Assembly: GCA_964346135.1 (NCBI GenBank)
Contig: CAYFTS010000163.1
Coordinates: forward strand, 1-9,682
DNA: 9,682 bases
DNA from: B1-G15 sp964346135
GTDB lineage: Archaea; Thermoproteota; Bathyarchaeia; Bathyarchaeales; Bathyarchaeaceae
Direction of reading: 5' to 3'
The notes below the pieces were generated by a model. It had not been told where the DNA came from. It worked only from the letters and a program-made list of their open reading frames with translations, and did not search any database. The position numbers and the translations under genes are program-made. The number at the start of each line of letters is the position of its first letter. The stretch's first letter is position 1. This document shows positions 1 to 5,367 of the stretch, piece after piece.

Positions 1-406
1 TCCAACTTCCTTGTCTCAACCGAGAAGACGTTGCACACAATCTTTTTGACAAGGCCAGGATTAGGGCTGTCGTGTGTTCAGCCACACTGTCTGAATTGGC
101 TCCAGGAGTATAACATACCACTACTCCTTTCTCAGAAGCCGCCTCATAATCGACGTTGTCTATTCCAGGTTTTGATCCATACTTGACGATTACCTTTAAT
201 CTGTTAGCCGCTTCTATGACTTTCTTTGTAACATGATGTTGGGATGTGATGATTAGAGCGTCAACGTCTTTTATTTCTCCAATCAGCCGATCCTCTGTAA
301 ATGCTACGCCGGGCTTGCCCACCTTCACTTCCGCTATCGGCTCAAGGATTTTGTGGGATTCCTTCCATTCTGGTTCAGGAATAAACACTTTAAACTTTCT
401 TTTCAT
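1..406 (-). CDS. D-isomer-specific 2-hydroxyacid dehydrogenase, N-terminal part (phosphoglycerate dehydrogenase-like)
   Basis: NAD-dependent dehydrogenase of the 2-hydroxyacid family, probably cytosolic. Only the first 135 residues are in the window; the gene runs off the left edge. The visible part is the substrate-binding domain: an N-terminal beta strand (KVFIPEPEW), the strand VDALIITS near residue 48, VIVKYGSKPGIDNVD at 72-86, and the family signature PGANSDSVAEHTTALILAL at 101-119, which in relatives contacts substrate and leads into the interdomain helix. The Rossmann GxGxxG loop and the catalytic Arg, Glu and His lie outside. The usual GVGxDNID is replaced by GSKPGIDNVD, so substrate could differ from 3-phosphoglycerate. 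The ATG is preceded by GGTGA at a spacing of five bases. The gene follows the 486-950 gene on the same strand after 79 bases and may be co-transcribed with it. Family is secure; exact substrate is not. Confidence 0.88.
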   Translation of the reverse strand, partial: MKRKFKVFIPEPEWKESHKILEPIAEVKVGKPGVAFTEDRLIGEIKDVDALIITSQHHVTKKVIEAANRLKVIVKYGSKPGIDNVDYEAASEKGVVVCYTPGANSDSVAEHTTALILALSKRLCATSSRLRQGSW

Positions 407-485
407 AAGGGTCACCTAACATCATGTTCTAGCAGCACTTAGAATGCTACACTTGGTATGTCTGCGCTTGGGCAGGTGCAGTTGC

Positions 486-950
486 TCACAAAATCTTCCA
501 GTGTTCCCTAAATTGACGCTTTTCTTCATCAAACGCTACATCCTTCAGCTCCGCTCTAATACCAAGTTTCTTCAGGGCGGCAAGCATGAGGTTTGTCATA
601 AAATGGGACGGTTGCTTTTCCTCTCTTAACATCTTCGCTGAAGATTTTGTTACCGAAACCCCATGCATTTCGACGAAAGCCTCATTTTCACCGAGCTTAT
701 CAATTATTATTTTTTCCATGTAACCAACAGATTCTAAATATCTCGCAATTTTGATCAATGTATCTAACGGTTTATCACGAGCCTCAATGTTGATTAGACC
801 TCTCTTTAAGGCTTCATCCAGATGATATTCACCAACCTTCTCGAAAAACGCAGTAGCTTTTCCACCTAAATACTCGTCAACCGCTTGGCAGATAGCGTAG
901 TTAATAATGTCAAGAAATTCCAGCTTAACATGGTCCCCCAAATCAATCAC
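486..950 (-). CDS. conserved-looking hypothetical protein, 154 residues
   Basis: I do not recognise this protein. It is soluble, with no signal peptide or membrane segment, and looks like an alpha/beta fold: a helical N-terminal half (LDIINYAICQAVDEYLG, then EYHLDEALKRGLI) followed by a half with strands (AFVEMHGVSVT) and the tract PSHFMTNLMLAALKKLGI, ending EHWKIL. The helical start and beta-rich end recall small ligand-binding domains of the V4R/heme-NO-binding type, but that is a weak impression. The reading frame opens at a GTG at 983, but an ATATATA box at 971-977 sits inside that extension; transcription would start near 949, so I place the start at the GTG at 950 (MIDLGDH...), probably leaderless. 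A GTG at 953 is the alternative. The dehydrogenase gene follows downstream on the same strand. Confidence 0.7.
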   Translation of the reverse strand: MIDLGDHVKLEFLDIINYAICQAVDEYLGGKATAFFEKVGEYHLDEALKRGLINIEARDKPLDTLIKIARYLESVGYMEKIIIDKLGENEAFVEMHGVSVTKSSAKMLREEKQPSHFMTNLMLAALKKLGIRAELKDVAFDEEKRQFREHWKIL

Positions 951-965
951 CACGGAACGCGAATA

Positions 966-980
966 CGCACATATATAGCG
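966..980 (-). promoter_or_regulatory. TATA box for the minus-strand 154-residue gene
   Basis: On the minus strand the sequence reads CGCTATATATGTGCG. Its centre lies about 25 bases before the GTG at 950, the expected distance between an archaeal TATA box and a transcript start, which points to a leaderless mRNA. Confidence 0.5.
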
Positions 981-1070
981 CACGCTCCATTTATGTTTAA
1001 CTTCTTTGCGTTTGATGCGGAAAGACTTTTGTTGACAAACTGCTTGTTACAATCGTTTGTCCCAGAGTTA

Positions 1071-1095
1071 ACGTGCATACATGCATGCGCGCGCA
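1071..1095. other. 25-base alternating purine-pyrimidine tract
   Basis: Every base from 1071 to 1095 alternates purine and pyrimidine, ending in a GCGCGCGC run and including nested ATGCATGC palindromes. Such tracts can adopt Z-DNA under negative supercoiling. It lies in the 984-1115 spacer, just past the 3' end of the frameshifted zinc-ribbon gene. No protein gene is seen in this spacer. Confidence 0.4.
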
Positions 1096-1115
1096 GTGGT
1101 TACTCAGTGTTTACT

Positions 1116-1469
1116 TCATCTTGCGTGATGCTCATTATATCTCAATAGTGTCCCACACCAAGGACACTGTGAATAATCTGCTGAAATTTTCTTCCCACAT
1201 GAAGGGCAAATAATTGTTGGATAAATTTTTTGTTTTGAATGAAACGCTTGCGCTATTTTTTTCTCTTTTTCCCTTAAGCCAATAGATTACGACGACCACG
1301 TTGTTAACGACTCCCTCAATAATCAAGATAGACCCAGTGAACACCATAATCTCCGCTCCACGCTGTCCAGCTGCATTCAAATAAAGTCCAATCATATAGA
1401 TGCCCAGTAATATGATAAAGTCCCAAGAGTGAACCCCCAAACATCCTTTCTAAACCATTGCCATTTCAT
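1116..1469 (-). pseudogene. small membrane protein with C-terminal zinc ribbon, interrupted by two compensating frameshifts
   Basis: Three consecutive segments in two frames make one sensible protein of about 117 residues. From the ATG at 1469 it reads MKWQWFRKDVWGFTLGT; it then needs one extra base near 1417-1420 to continue as FIILLGIYMIGLYLN and GAEIMVFTGSILIIEGVV, which are two membrane segments ending in IYWLKGKRE; it then needs one base fewer in the seven-base homopolymer at 1256-1262 to continue as KIAQAFHSKQKIYPTII and the zinc ribbon CPSCGKKISADYSQCPWCG, ending at a TGA at 1116. Total length, 354 bases, is a multiple of three, so the indels cancel. The ATG has the SD-like stretch GGAAAGTGA before it. 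Either the gene is decaying or the assembly carries two homopolymer errors; I cannot tell which. Function unknown: a membrane-anchored zinc-ribbon protein. Confidence 0.7.
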
Positions 1470-1567
1470 TTTTTCACTTTCCTTTTCTCATTTAGCACAT
1501 AACTTTTTTGCTGTTTGCCTATTAGTTCATTCCAAGTTGCATCAAAAATTTTAGAAGGAAGGTGATA
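1466..1567 (-). pseudogene. possible gene remnant upstream of the zinc-ribbon gene
   Basis: A 33-codon open stretch without a usual start codon reads in part KIFDATWNELIGKQQKSYVL and ends with a TGA that overlaps the next ATG in the arrangement ATGA, as in translationally coupled archaeal genes. A TATA-like box lies immediately upstream. It looks like protein, but is short and could be chance. Confidence 0.2.
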
Positions 1568-1575
1568 TTATATAC
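1565..1575. promoter_or_regulatory. near-palindromic TATA element between divergent genes
   Basis: The stretch GGTGATATTATATACC is nearly self-complementary and reads as a TATA box on both strands. On the plus strand it is about 21 bases before the GTG of the AN1 gene; on the minus strand it precedes the frameshifted zinc-ribbon region. A shared bidirectional promoter is plausible. Confidence 0.35.
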
Positions 1576-1590
1576 CGAGATTTGTTTCTT

Positions 1591-1914
1591 GTGAACAAAT
1601 GTGTAAATTGTCAAGGTTGGGGACCTTTTCAGTGTCCCTATTGTAAAGCGTATTTCTGCAATGAACATTTACCTCCACACAAACATTGCTGCGCACACAT
1701 ATCTAAAGAAGACATTATGTCCGAAGTGAAAAAAATGACTCTATCGGAAACTCTGTTAGACTCATTTCTTTTTGTAGCAAATATGGCGATTATGATAGTA
1801 GCTGGAACCTGTAACCTTCCAGTTGCAAAGCCAAGCAAAAATCCCACAGCCACGCAAAGAATTTCAGGAGTTATCTGCACCTCTGCTATAAGTTCTGAGA
1901 TGCTCGATGCCTGA
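1591..1914 (+). CDS. AN1-type zinc-finger protein
   Basis: The first 34 residues form an AN1 zinc finger: C4-x2-C7-x7-C15-x2-C18-x4-C23-x2-H26-x5-H32-x-C34, giving two zinc sites. The central spacer of seven is shorter than the nine to twelve of eukaryotic AN1 fingers. In archaea this finger occurs in small proteins of unknown role, often attached to membrane domains. Here a charged linker (SKEDIMSEVKKMTLSE) is followed by one hydrophobic stretch (LFVANMAIMIVAG). The last 40 residues are of low quality and lie opposite a hydrophobic minus-strand frame, so the true C terminus is doubtful. The frame opens at a TTG at 1582, but I prefer the GTG at 1591 because the TATA element at 1565-1575 leaves no room for an earlier start. 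The finger is convincing; the rest is not. Confidence 0.6.
   Translation: MNKCVNCQGWGPFQCPYCKAYFCNEHLPPHKHCCAHISKEDIMSEVKKMTLSETLLDSFLFVANMAIMIVAGTCNLPVAKPSKNPTATQRISGVICTSAISSEMLDA
1638..1880 (-). CDS. possible small membrane protein antisense to the AN1 gene
   Basis: From a GTG at 1880 the minus strand reads QITPEILCVAVGFLLGFATG, a good glycine-rich membrane helix, followed by RLQVPATIIIAIF. The pattern faintly recalls XapX-type small membrane proteins, which are about 50-60 residues long. The open frame extends upstream of the GTG in a protein-like manner (SSISELIAEV), and a TATAATAA box lies at about 1930-1937. The second half of the frame is opposite the AN1 finger and is probably not meaningful. 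Either this gene or the tail of the AN1 gene is real in 1770-1880, perhaps both as an overlap of convergent genes; a homology search of both frames would decide. Confidence 0.3.
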   Translation of the reverse strand: MQITPEILCVAVGFLLGFATGRLQVPATIIIAIFATKRNESNRVSDRVIFFTSDIMSSLDMCAQQCLCGGKCSLQKYALQ

Positions 1915-1939
1915 AAACTCTGGAGGCTTATTATACCGC

Positions 1940-1954
1940 CAAAAGTTTTATGAT
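1940..1954 (+). promoter_or_regulatory. TATA box of the saccharopine-dehydrogenase-like gene
   Basis: CAAAAGTTTTATGA resembles the other TATA boxes of the window. A transcript start near 1975 would leave a short leader with GGAAG at 1976-1980 before the TTG start at 1992. Confidence 0.4.
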
Positions 1955-1991
1955 TAATTCGCTTGTTACAACGTAGGAAGTGTGATTGTAG

Positions 1992-3197
1992 TTGAAGATC
2001 TTAGTCTTGGGTATTGGCAGACAAGGTTCTGTTGTCCTATGGGACCTGATGGAAAGAGATGATGTAACAGAGATCGTTGCTGGAGATATAAACTTCGAGA
2101 GGGCATCGCAATGGGTTGCCAAGTTGAAACAAATTGATAGCAGAGCTGAGAAAATCGAACCGATGCGTATCGATGTAAGCAATATAGGCCAGACCAGAAA
2201 TATTCTGAACAGAGGGTTTGATGTTGTCTGCGATTGCTTATTATGGCATCATACTATTCCGGTGGCCAAAGCATGTATAGATTCAAGCGTAAATCATGTG
2301 GATCTTTACTCTACGGATGAAATATATGAGCTTGACAAATCTGCAAAGGATGCTGGGGTAACTGTAATACCTTCTTGTGGTCTTGATCCAGGGTTGGATC
2401 ATGTGTTACAGGGATACGCTGCTAGAAAGTTGGACAAAGTTGAGAAGCTGTTACTGTATTGTGGTGCCATTCCACAGAAAGGAACACCCGCGTACAATAC
2501 GCCGTTACGATATAGAATTACGTGGGCATTTGCAGGGGTCATAGACGATTTGATAGCTCCCGCAACTATTCTCAAGGACGGGAAAGAGGTTGAGATAGTA
2601 GATAAACTATCGGATCCTGAAATAGTTATATTTCCAGAACCGGTTGGAGAAACTGAAGCATGGTGGGTAGCGTCATATCCAAAAAAACTTATACAAAGTC
2701 TTGGGCTGAAAGATGTTAGTGAATCTTGGTGCAAAACCGTTCGCTGGCGAGGTTGGTGTGAAGCTTGGAGACAATTAATCGATCTACATCTTGTGAGCGA
2801 AGAACCGATGAAGATAAAAGGCACTGAAATATCCCCACGAGAATTCTTAAACGAGTTGGGTGAGAAGTATTTAAGGTATAACTTCGAGGCTGGAGATAGA
2901 GATCTAATTATTGAGAAAATAGATGTTATAGGCCAAAAAGATGGCGCAGATGTTCAATATTCCTATTTGCTAATCGATTTCTATGATGAAAAAAAGGGTT
3001 TAACAGCGGTCCAAAGAACAACATGCTTTACGAATTCAATAGTATGCCAAATGATTGGTCGGGGAGAAATCAAAGAAAAAGGGGTTGTTGATGCTGGTTT
3101 AATTGGATGGAACACCGAGAGTGCCAAGAAATTCTTTTCTGAACTGAAAAAGAAGAATATAGTCTTTACAGAATCAGTAACCGAACCACTTTCTTAA
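1992..3197 (+). CDS. saccharopine dehydrogenase family oxidoreductase, 401 residues
   Basis: Two-domain cytosolic NAD(P)-dependent oxidoreductase of the saccharopine dehydrogenase / lysine 6-dehydrogenase / carboxynorspermidine dehydrogenase superfamily. Residues 1-12 (MKILVLGIGRQG) are the first strand and GxGxxG loop of the Rossmann fold; DINFERA near 32-38 lies after strand two; CGLDPGLDH at 129-137 is the family's substrate-side loop, linking the Rossmann domain to the C-terminal domain. That domain (about 137-360) carries the pieces CGAIPQ, NTPLRYRITWAF and GETEAWW typical of the family. Length is normal for a monofunctional member. The start is a TTG directly after an in-frame TAG, with GGAAG twelve bases upstream. 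It stands alone, with no lysine biosynthesis neighbour, so its reaction (saccharopine, lysine or a polyamine precursor) cannot be fixed. The family call is firm. Confidence 0.85.
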   Translation: MKILVLGIGRQGSVVLWDLMERDDVTEIVAGDINFERASQWVAKLKQIDSRAEKIEPMRIDVSNIGQTRNILNRGFDVVCDCLLWHHTIPVAKACIDSSVNHVDLYSTDEIYELDKSAKDAGVTVIPSCGLDPGLDHVLQGYAARKLDKVEKLLLYCGAIPQKGTPAYNTPLRYRITWAFAGVIDDLIAPATILKDGKEVEIVDKLSDPEIVIFPEPVGETEAWWVASYPKKLIQSLGLKDVSESWCKTVRWRGWCEAWRQLIDLHLVSEEPMKIKGTEISPREFLNELGEKYLRYNFEAGDRDLIIEKIDVIGQKDGADVQYSYLLIDFYDEKKGLTAVQRTTCFTNSIVCQMIGRGEIKEKGVVDAGLIGWNTESAKKFFSELKKKNIVFTESVTEPLS

Positions 3198-3271
3198 TTT
3201 ATTGCGTTTGAACCCAATTTAAACATGTCTTAGCCTATATTGCCGGTTTAGAACTTGCATCTAGCCTTGTC

Positions 3272-3403
3272 TCAAAAAATGGTATTCGGCAGTTCCTTTT
3301 CCGCTCTTTCAATTATTTCTGAGATTTCTTTCTGGACGTCTTTATCCGACGGTTTTGGCCAGTGTTCTTTCAGGATTTGTTCTGCTTTTTTTATTAAATA
3401 TAA
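3272..3403 (-). pseudogene. orphan C-terminal tail resembling trimethylamine methyltransferase (MttB family)
   Basis: An open stretch of 43 codons ending at a TGA reads in part KKAEQILKEHWPKPSDKDVQ followed by KEISEIIERAEKELP. Alternating helix and PKP turn of this type is the usual last 40 residues of MttB-family corrinoid methyltransferases (for example a motif like AxxILxxHxPxPLxxDVxxEIxxIIxxAE). No start codon or upstream MttB body follows: the frame is blocked by a TAA at 3404-3406, and a neighbouring frame of 62 codons at 3342-3530 joins it only if one base is removed from the seven-base run at 3386-3392. That upstream part does not look like MttB. I read this as a gene fragment left by deletion or rearrangement. 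The MttB match is from memory of the family. Confidence 0.5.
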
Positions 3404-3733
3404 TTATCAAGCAAGATGAAGCAGAACACCTAAACTCTATTCCTTTCTTTGCATTCATGCTCAGCAGTTCTTCAGAGATGCATGCATGATGTAAAATGTG
3501 CCAACAAGTATCTTCTTCATAAGCTATCATTATGTATCTGGAACTTCCTTCCTTAAATTATTAATGATAGGAAAAATCCTGTATTAATAAACAAAAACCA
3601 AGGCAGTTTCTTTAAGATTTAAATTATTGATACAACCTAAGAATAAGATTGAACAGTCATGCTGCTTTCTATGTACTTGTCGTATCATTGAGCAAGAACT
3701 ATCAAACCAAGAAGTTATCTGATTAGGATAACA
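3404..3733. other. gene-poor AT-rich spacer
   Basis: No convincing gene is seen. A minus-strand frame of 62 codons from an ATG at 3530 (MIAYEEDTCWHILHH...) covers part of it but has no recognisable domain. The stretch 3480-3490 repeats the ATGCATGC palindrome also seen at 1080-1088. A TTTAAATTATTG box at 3618-3629 could be a promoter for the membrane protein gene that follows, with a leader of some 80 bases. Confidence 0.4.
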
Positions 3734-4258
3734 TTGTGTATTCTTGGAACGTCGTTTTTATCCGTAATTTTTCCTGTTAGCCTTTTCACCATGGCTCTTT
3801 TTCCATTACTTCTACTTTCTTTTCTTTCTTGGCCTGCACAATTTGTTGGTTGGTGGGGCCGAGACTACAGCACCGACCCTTTTCGCCGTATTACAACATT
3901 CCAAATATATTTCTTCACAAAAGAGATTACCACCTTTAATGTACTCGAATATCATATTATTGCTTTCTTGCTCTCATTGTCTATCCAAATCTTAGGTGCA
4001 TTGTTCGGTTACCTAGTGGGCAAAAAACTCAAAATCCAGTTATTCCACCACAAGCTGTGGAATACTTTTTGGGGAATCGTTGGATCCGGTTGCATAGTAC
4101 TTGGAGCAGGAGAGCTGTTGATCGATTTGCTGGGCATCATTAACCCTCTTACTTCTCTGCATCTTATCGGATTCGGGATGTTGTTGTTAGGAACGATATT
4201 TGTGTCAAAGCTATTAGAACCTTTTCCATGGATACGAATATCAACCAAGATGAAGTAA
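3734..4258 (+). CDS. four-helix membrane protein of unknown function
   Basis: I do not recognise this family. The 174 residues contain four hydrophobic segments, at about 6-33, 74-95, 111-133 and 142-160, with a loop of 40 polar and aromatic residues after the first (PAQFVGWWGRDYSTDPFRR) and a basic KKLKIQLFHHK between the second and third, suggesting cytoplasmic exposure there. The fourth segment is followed by a short basic tail. No catalytic motif is visible. The reading frame starts with TTG at 3734; the only ATG nearby is at 3791, which would shorten the first segment to a signal-anchor-like MALFPLLLLSFL. No ribosome binding site decides between them. It is not in an operon: 176 bases and a promoter separate it from the next gene. 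Confidence 0.55.
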   Translation: MCILGTSFLSVIFPVSLFTMALFPLLLLSFLSWPAQFVGWWGRDYSTDPFRRITTFQIYFFTKEITTFNVLEYHIIAFLLSLSIQILGALFGYLVGKKLKIQLFHHKLWNTFWGIVGSGCIVLGAGELLIDLLGIINPLTSLHLIGFGMLLLGTIFVSKLLEPFPWIRISTKMK

Positions 4259-4307
4259 ACACTACTCAGTAGAAGAGTGTGTGTTTGTTTGTAAGGCATT
4301 GAGTGTA

Positions 4308-4341
4308 GGGGTAGGGGGAGTTATTGGGTTTGGGTTTGGGG
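4308..4341 (+). other. guanine-run cluster with G-quadruplex potential
   Basis: Five guanine runs of 4, 5, 3, 3 and 4 (4308-4311, 4314-4318, 4326-4328, 4332-4334, 4338-4341) are separated by loops of 2, 7, 3 and 3 bases. This satisfies the usual rule of four runs of at least three with loops of at most seven. The last part repeats GGGTTT. It lies between the membrane protein gene and the TATA box of the regulator gene, and stands out in otherwise AT-rich DNA. Confidence 0.5.
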
Positions 4342-4419
4342 TTAAAGTTTAATCCGTTTTCGTGTGCAGAGTGAAAGAATTCTATTTAAGACATCACTTC
4401 AGAGAGTCAAATCTAAAGC

Positions 4420-4431
4420 AAAACTTTATGG
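4420..4431 (+). promoter_or_regulatory. TATA box of the ribbon-helix-helix regulator gene
   Basis: AAAACTTTATGG matches the archaeal TATA pattern. The transcript start expected near 4452 falls after an ATG at 4435 and before the ATG at 4480, which decides the start of the gene. Confidence 0.55.
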
Positions 4432-4479
4432 TTAATGTTTTATTGCCCTGGATCAGAAATAGAATACAGGGAAGTTGCA

Positions 4480-4980
4480 ATGGACAAATCAGCGGTAGTT
4501 TCCGCCAAAATACCTAAAGAACTATACAAGGAGCTGGCTCTTCGTGTTCCTGAAGGAGAAAGAAGCAACTTCATTCGCGACGCCATCATTGAAAAACTTC
4601 AGAAAGTTCCCAGACCCGACAAAATATTTGAGTTAGAGCAGAAGGTCAGCAAGTTAGAAGCAGACCTTTCAGAAATTAAAAAATACCTTGTTGAGCTGGA
4701 GGTTCTCACCTACGAAAGGGGCAAAGTAAACCCTCACACCTTTTGCATCGACGACATCGACCATAAAATCGTAAACCATCTTCTTCACTACAGAGGCGCA
4801 ACAACCTCCGAGCTTGCAGACTCAATCGGAGCCAACAGATGGTTAATCCTTAACCGACTTAGAAAGATTCAGAAGCGTTCTGAGAAGCAACTTGGAAAAC
4901 CCATCGTTGAATACTATGCCGGAGAAAAGTCCGGAAAAAGAAAAGCATGGTGGATAAGTGAAGAAATAATCGAAACATAA
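4480..4980 (+). CDS. ribbon-helix-helix / winged-helix transcriptional regulator, 166 residues
   Basis: DNA-binding protein with three parts. Residues 4-41 form a ribbon-helix-helix domain: the strand SAVVSAKIPKELY and two helices ending RSNFIRDAIIEKLQ, the CopG/MetJ-type pattern. Residues 48-76 are a coiled coil with heptad leucines (FELEQKVSKLEADLSEIKK). Residues 85-166 form a winged-helix domain: DHKIVNHLLHYRGATTSELA, then SIGANRWLILNRLRKIQKR as recognition helix, then the wing ending GKRKAWWISEE. Such proteins bind DNA as dimers. The frame could begin at an ATG at 4435, but that lies only a few bases from the TATA box; the ATG at 4480, preceded by AGGGA eight bases upstream, is preferred. 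A RAM-domain gene follows after 64 bases with its own promoter. The target genes cannot be told from the sequence. Confidence 0.8.
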   Translation: MDKSAVVSAKIPKELYKELALRVPEGERSNFIRDAIIEKLQKVPRPDKIFELEQKVSKLEADLSEIKKYLVELEVLTYERGKVNPHTFCIDDIDHKIVNHLLHYRGATTSELADSIGANRWLILNRLRKIQKRSEKQLGKPIVEYYAGEKSGKRKAWWISEEIIET

Positions 4981-5001
4981 ATTCCTCTCTCAGGCAACAA
5001 G

Positions 5002-5012
5002 TTATTTTAATA
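5002..5012 (+). promoter_or_regulatory. TATA box of the RAM-domain gene
   Basis: TTATTTTAATA lies about 27 bases before the GGTGA ribosome binding site at 5035-5039. The same core, TTTTAATA, precedes the tRNA gene at 5333. Confidence 0.45.
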
Positions 5013-5044
5013 CTTATCATCAATCATAGTGCACGGTGAACAAC

Positions 5045-5281
5045 ATGTCTGAACGCTCTGTAAAAGCATACGTTTTAGCCCTTGTGAAACGAGGAACCGA
5101 ACATGAAGTAGCTGAAAAAATTCAAAAAATCGAAGACGTAACAGAAGTCATCGTCACCTATGGAATGTGGGACCTTGTCGCACGCATTGAAACCCAAAAT
5201 CTAGGCAAACTCGACAAAATCATCACCGAAATACGACAAACTCCAGAAATCAAACAAACAAGCACACTCATCAGCGCTTAA
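5045..5281 (+). CDS. stand-alone Lrp/AsnC ligand-binding (RAM) domain protein, 78 residues
   Basis: The whole protein is one RAM domain, the effector-binding and oligomerising half of Lrp/AsnC regulators, without a helix-turn-helix. The beta-alpha-beta-beta-alpha-beta order is clear: KAYVLALVKRG, helix EHEVAEKIQKI, then VTEVIVTYGMWDLVARIET, helix LGKLDKIITEIRQ, and the closing strand TSTLISA. The TYGMWDLVARIE segment matches the family's usual xxGxYDxxxxV core. Proteins of this kind are common in archaea, form octameric rings and may bind amino acids or modulate full-length Lrp proteins. The ATG at 5045 has GGTGA five bases upstream; a GTG at 5036 overlaps that site and is unlikely as start. 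It follows the ribbon-helix-helix regulator gene, which may or may not be a partner. Confidence 0.85.
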   Translation: MSERSVKAYVLALVKRGTEHEVAEKIQKIEDVTEVIVTYGMWDLVARIETQNLGKLDKIITEIRQTPEIKQTSTLISA

Positions 5282-5332
5282 ACCACCCACAACACACATT
5301 CCACAAAACCAAACGCAACACCAAAGCAACGA

Positions 5333-5340
5333 TTTTAATA
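5333..5340 (+). promoter_or_regulatory. TATA box of the tRNA-Arg gene
   Basis: TTTTAATA about 30 bases before the first base of the tRNA; transcript start expected near 5362. The 5282-5332 stretch before it is unusually rich in A and C and has no gene. Confidence 0.45.
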
Positions 5341-5367
5341 CACATAAACCCTCAGCTAGTGAATAGT

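Noticed and set aside
885..1148. 87-codon plus-strand open frame
   Set aside because: Overlaps the start of the 154-residue gene and the alternating tract; no recognisable pattern or ribosome binding site.
2399..2824. 141-codon minus-strand open frame
   Set aside because: Shadow of the saccharopine-dehydrogenase-like gene; composition is serine- and cysteine-rich without domain pattern.
3342..3530. 62-codon minus-strand frame as an independent gene
   Set aside because: No domain, no ribosome binding site, and its tail is in a different frame from the MttB-like sequence it overlaps.
4258..4292. Possible stem and TG-rich terminator after the membrane protein gene
   Set aside because: Only a 5-base ACACT/AGTGT pairing and no clean T run; too weak to list as a terminator.
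4009..4299. 96-codon minus-strand open frame
   Set aside because: Shadow of the membrane protein gene, without its own start signals.
4435..4479. 15-residue extension of the ribbon-helix-helix regulator
   Set aside because: The ATG is only a few bases from the TATA box, so it would not be in the transcript.
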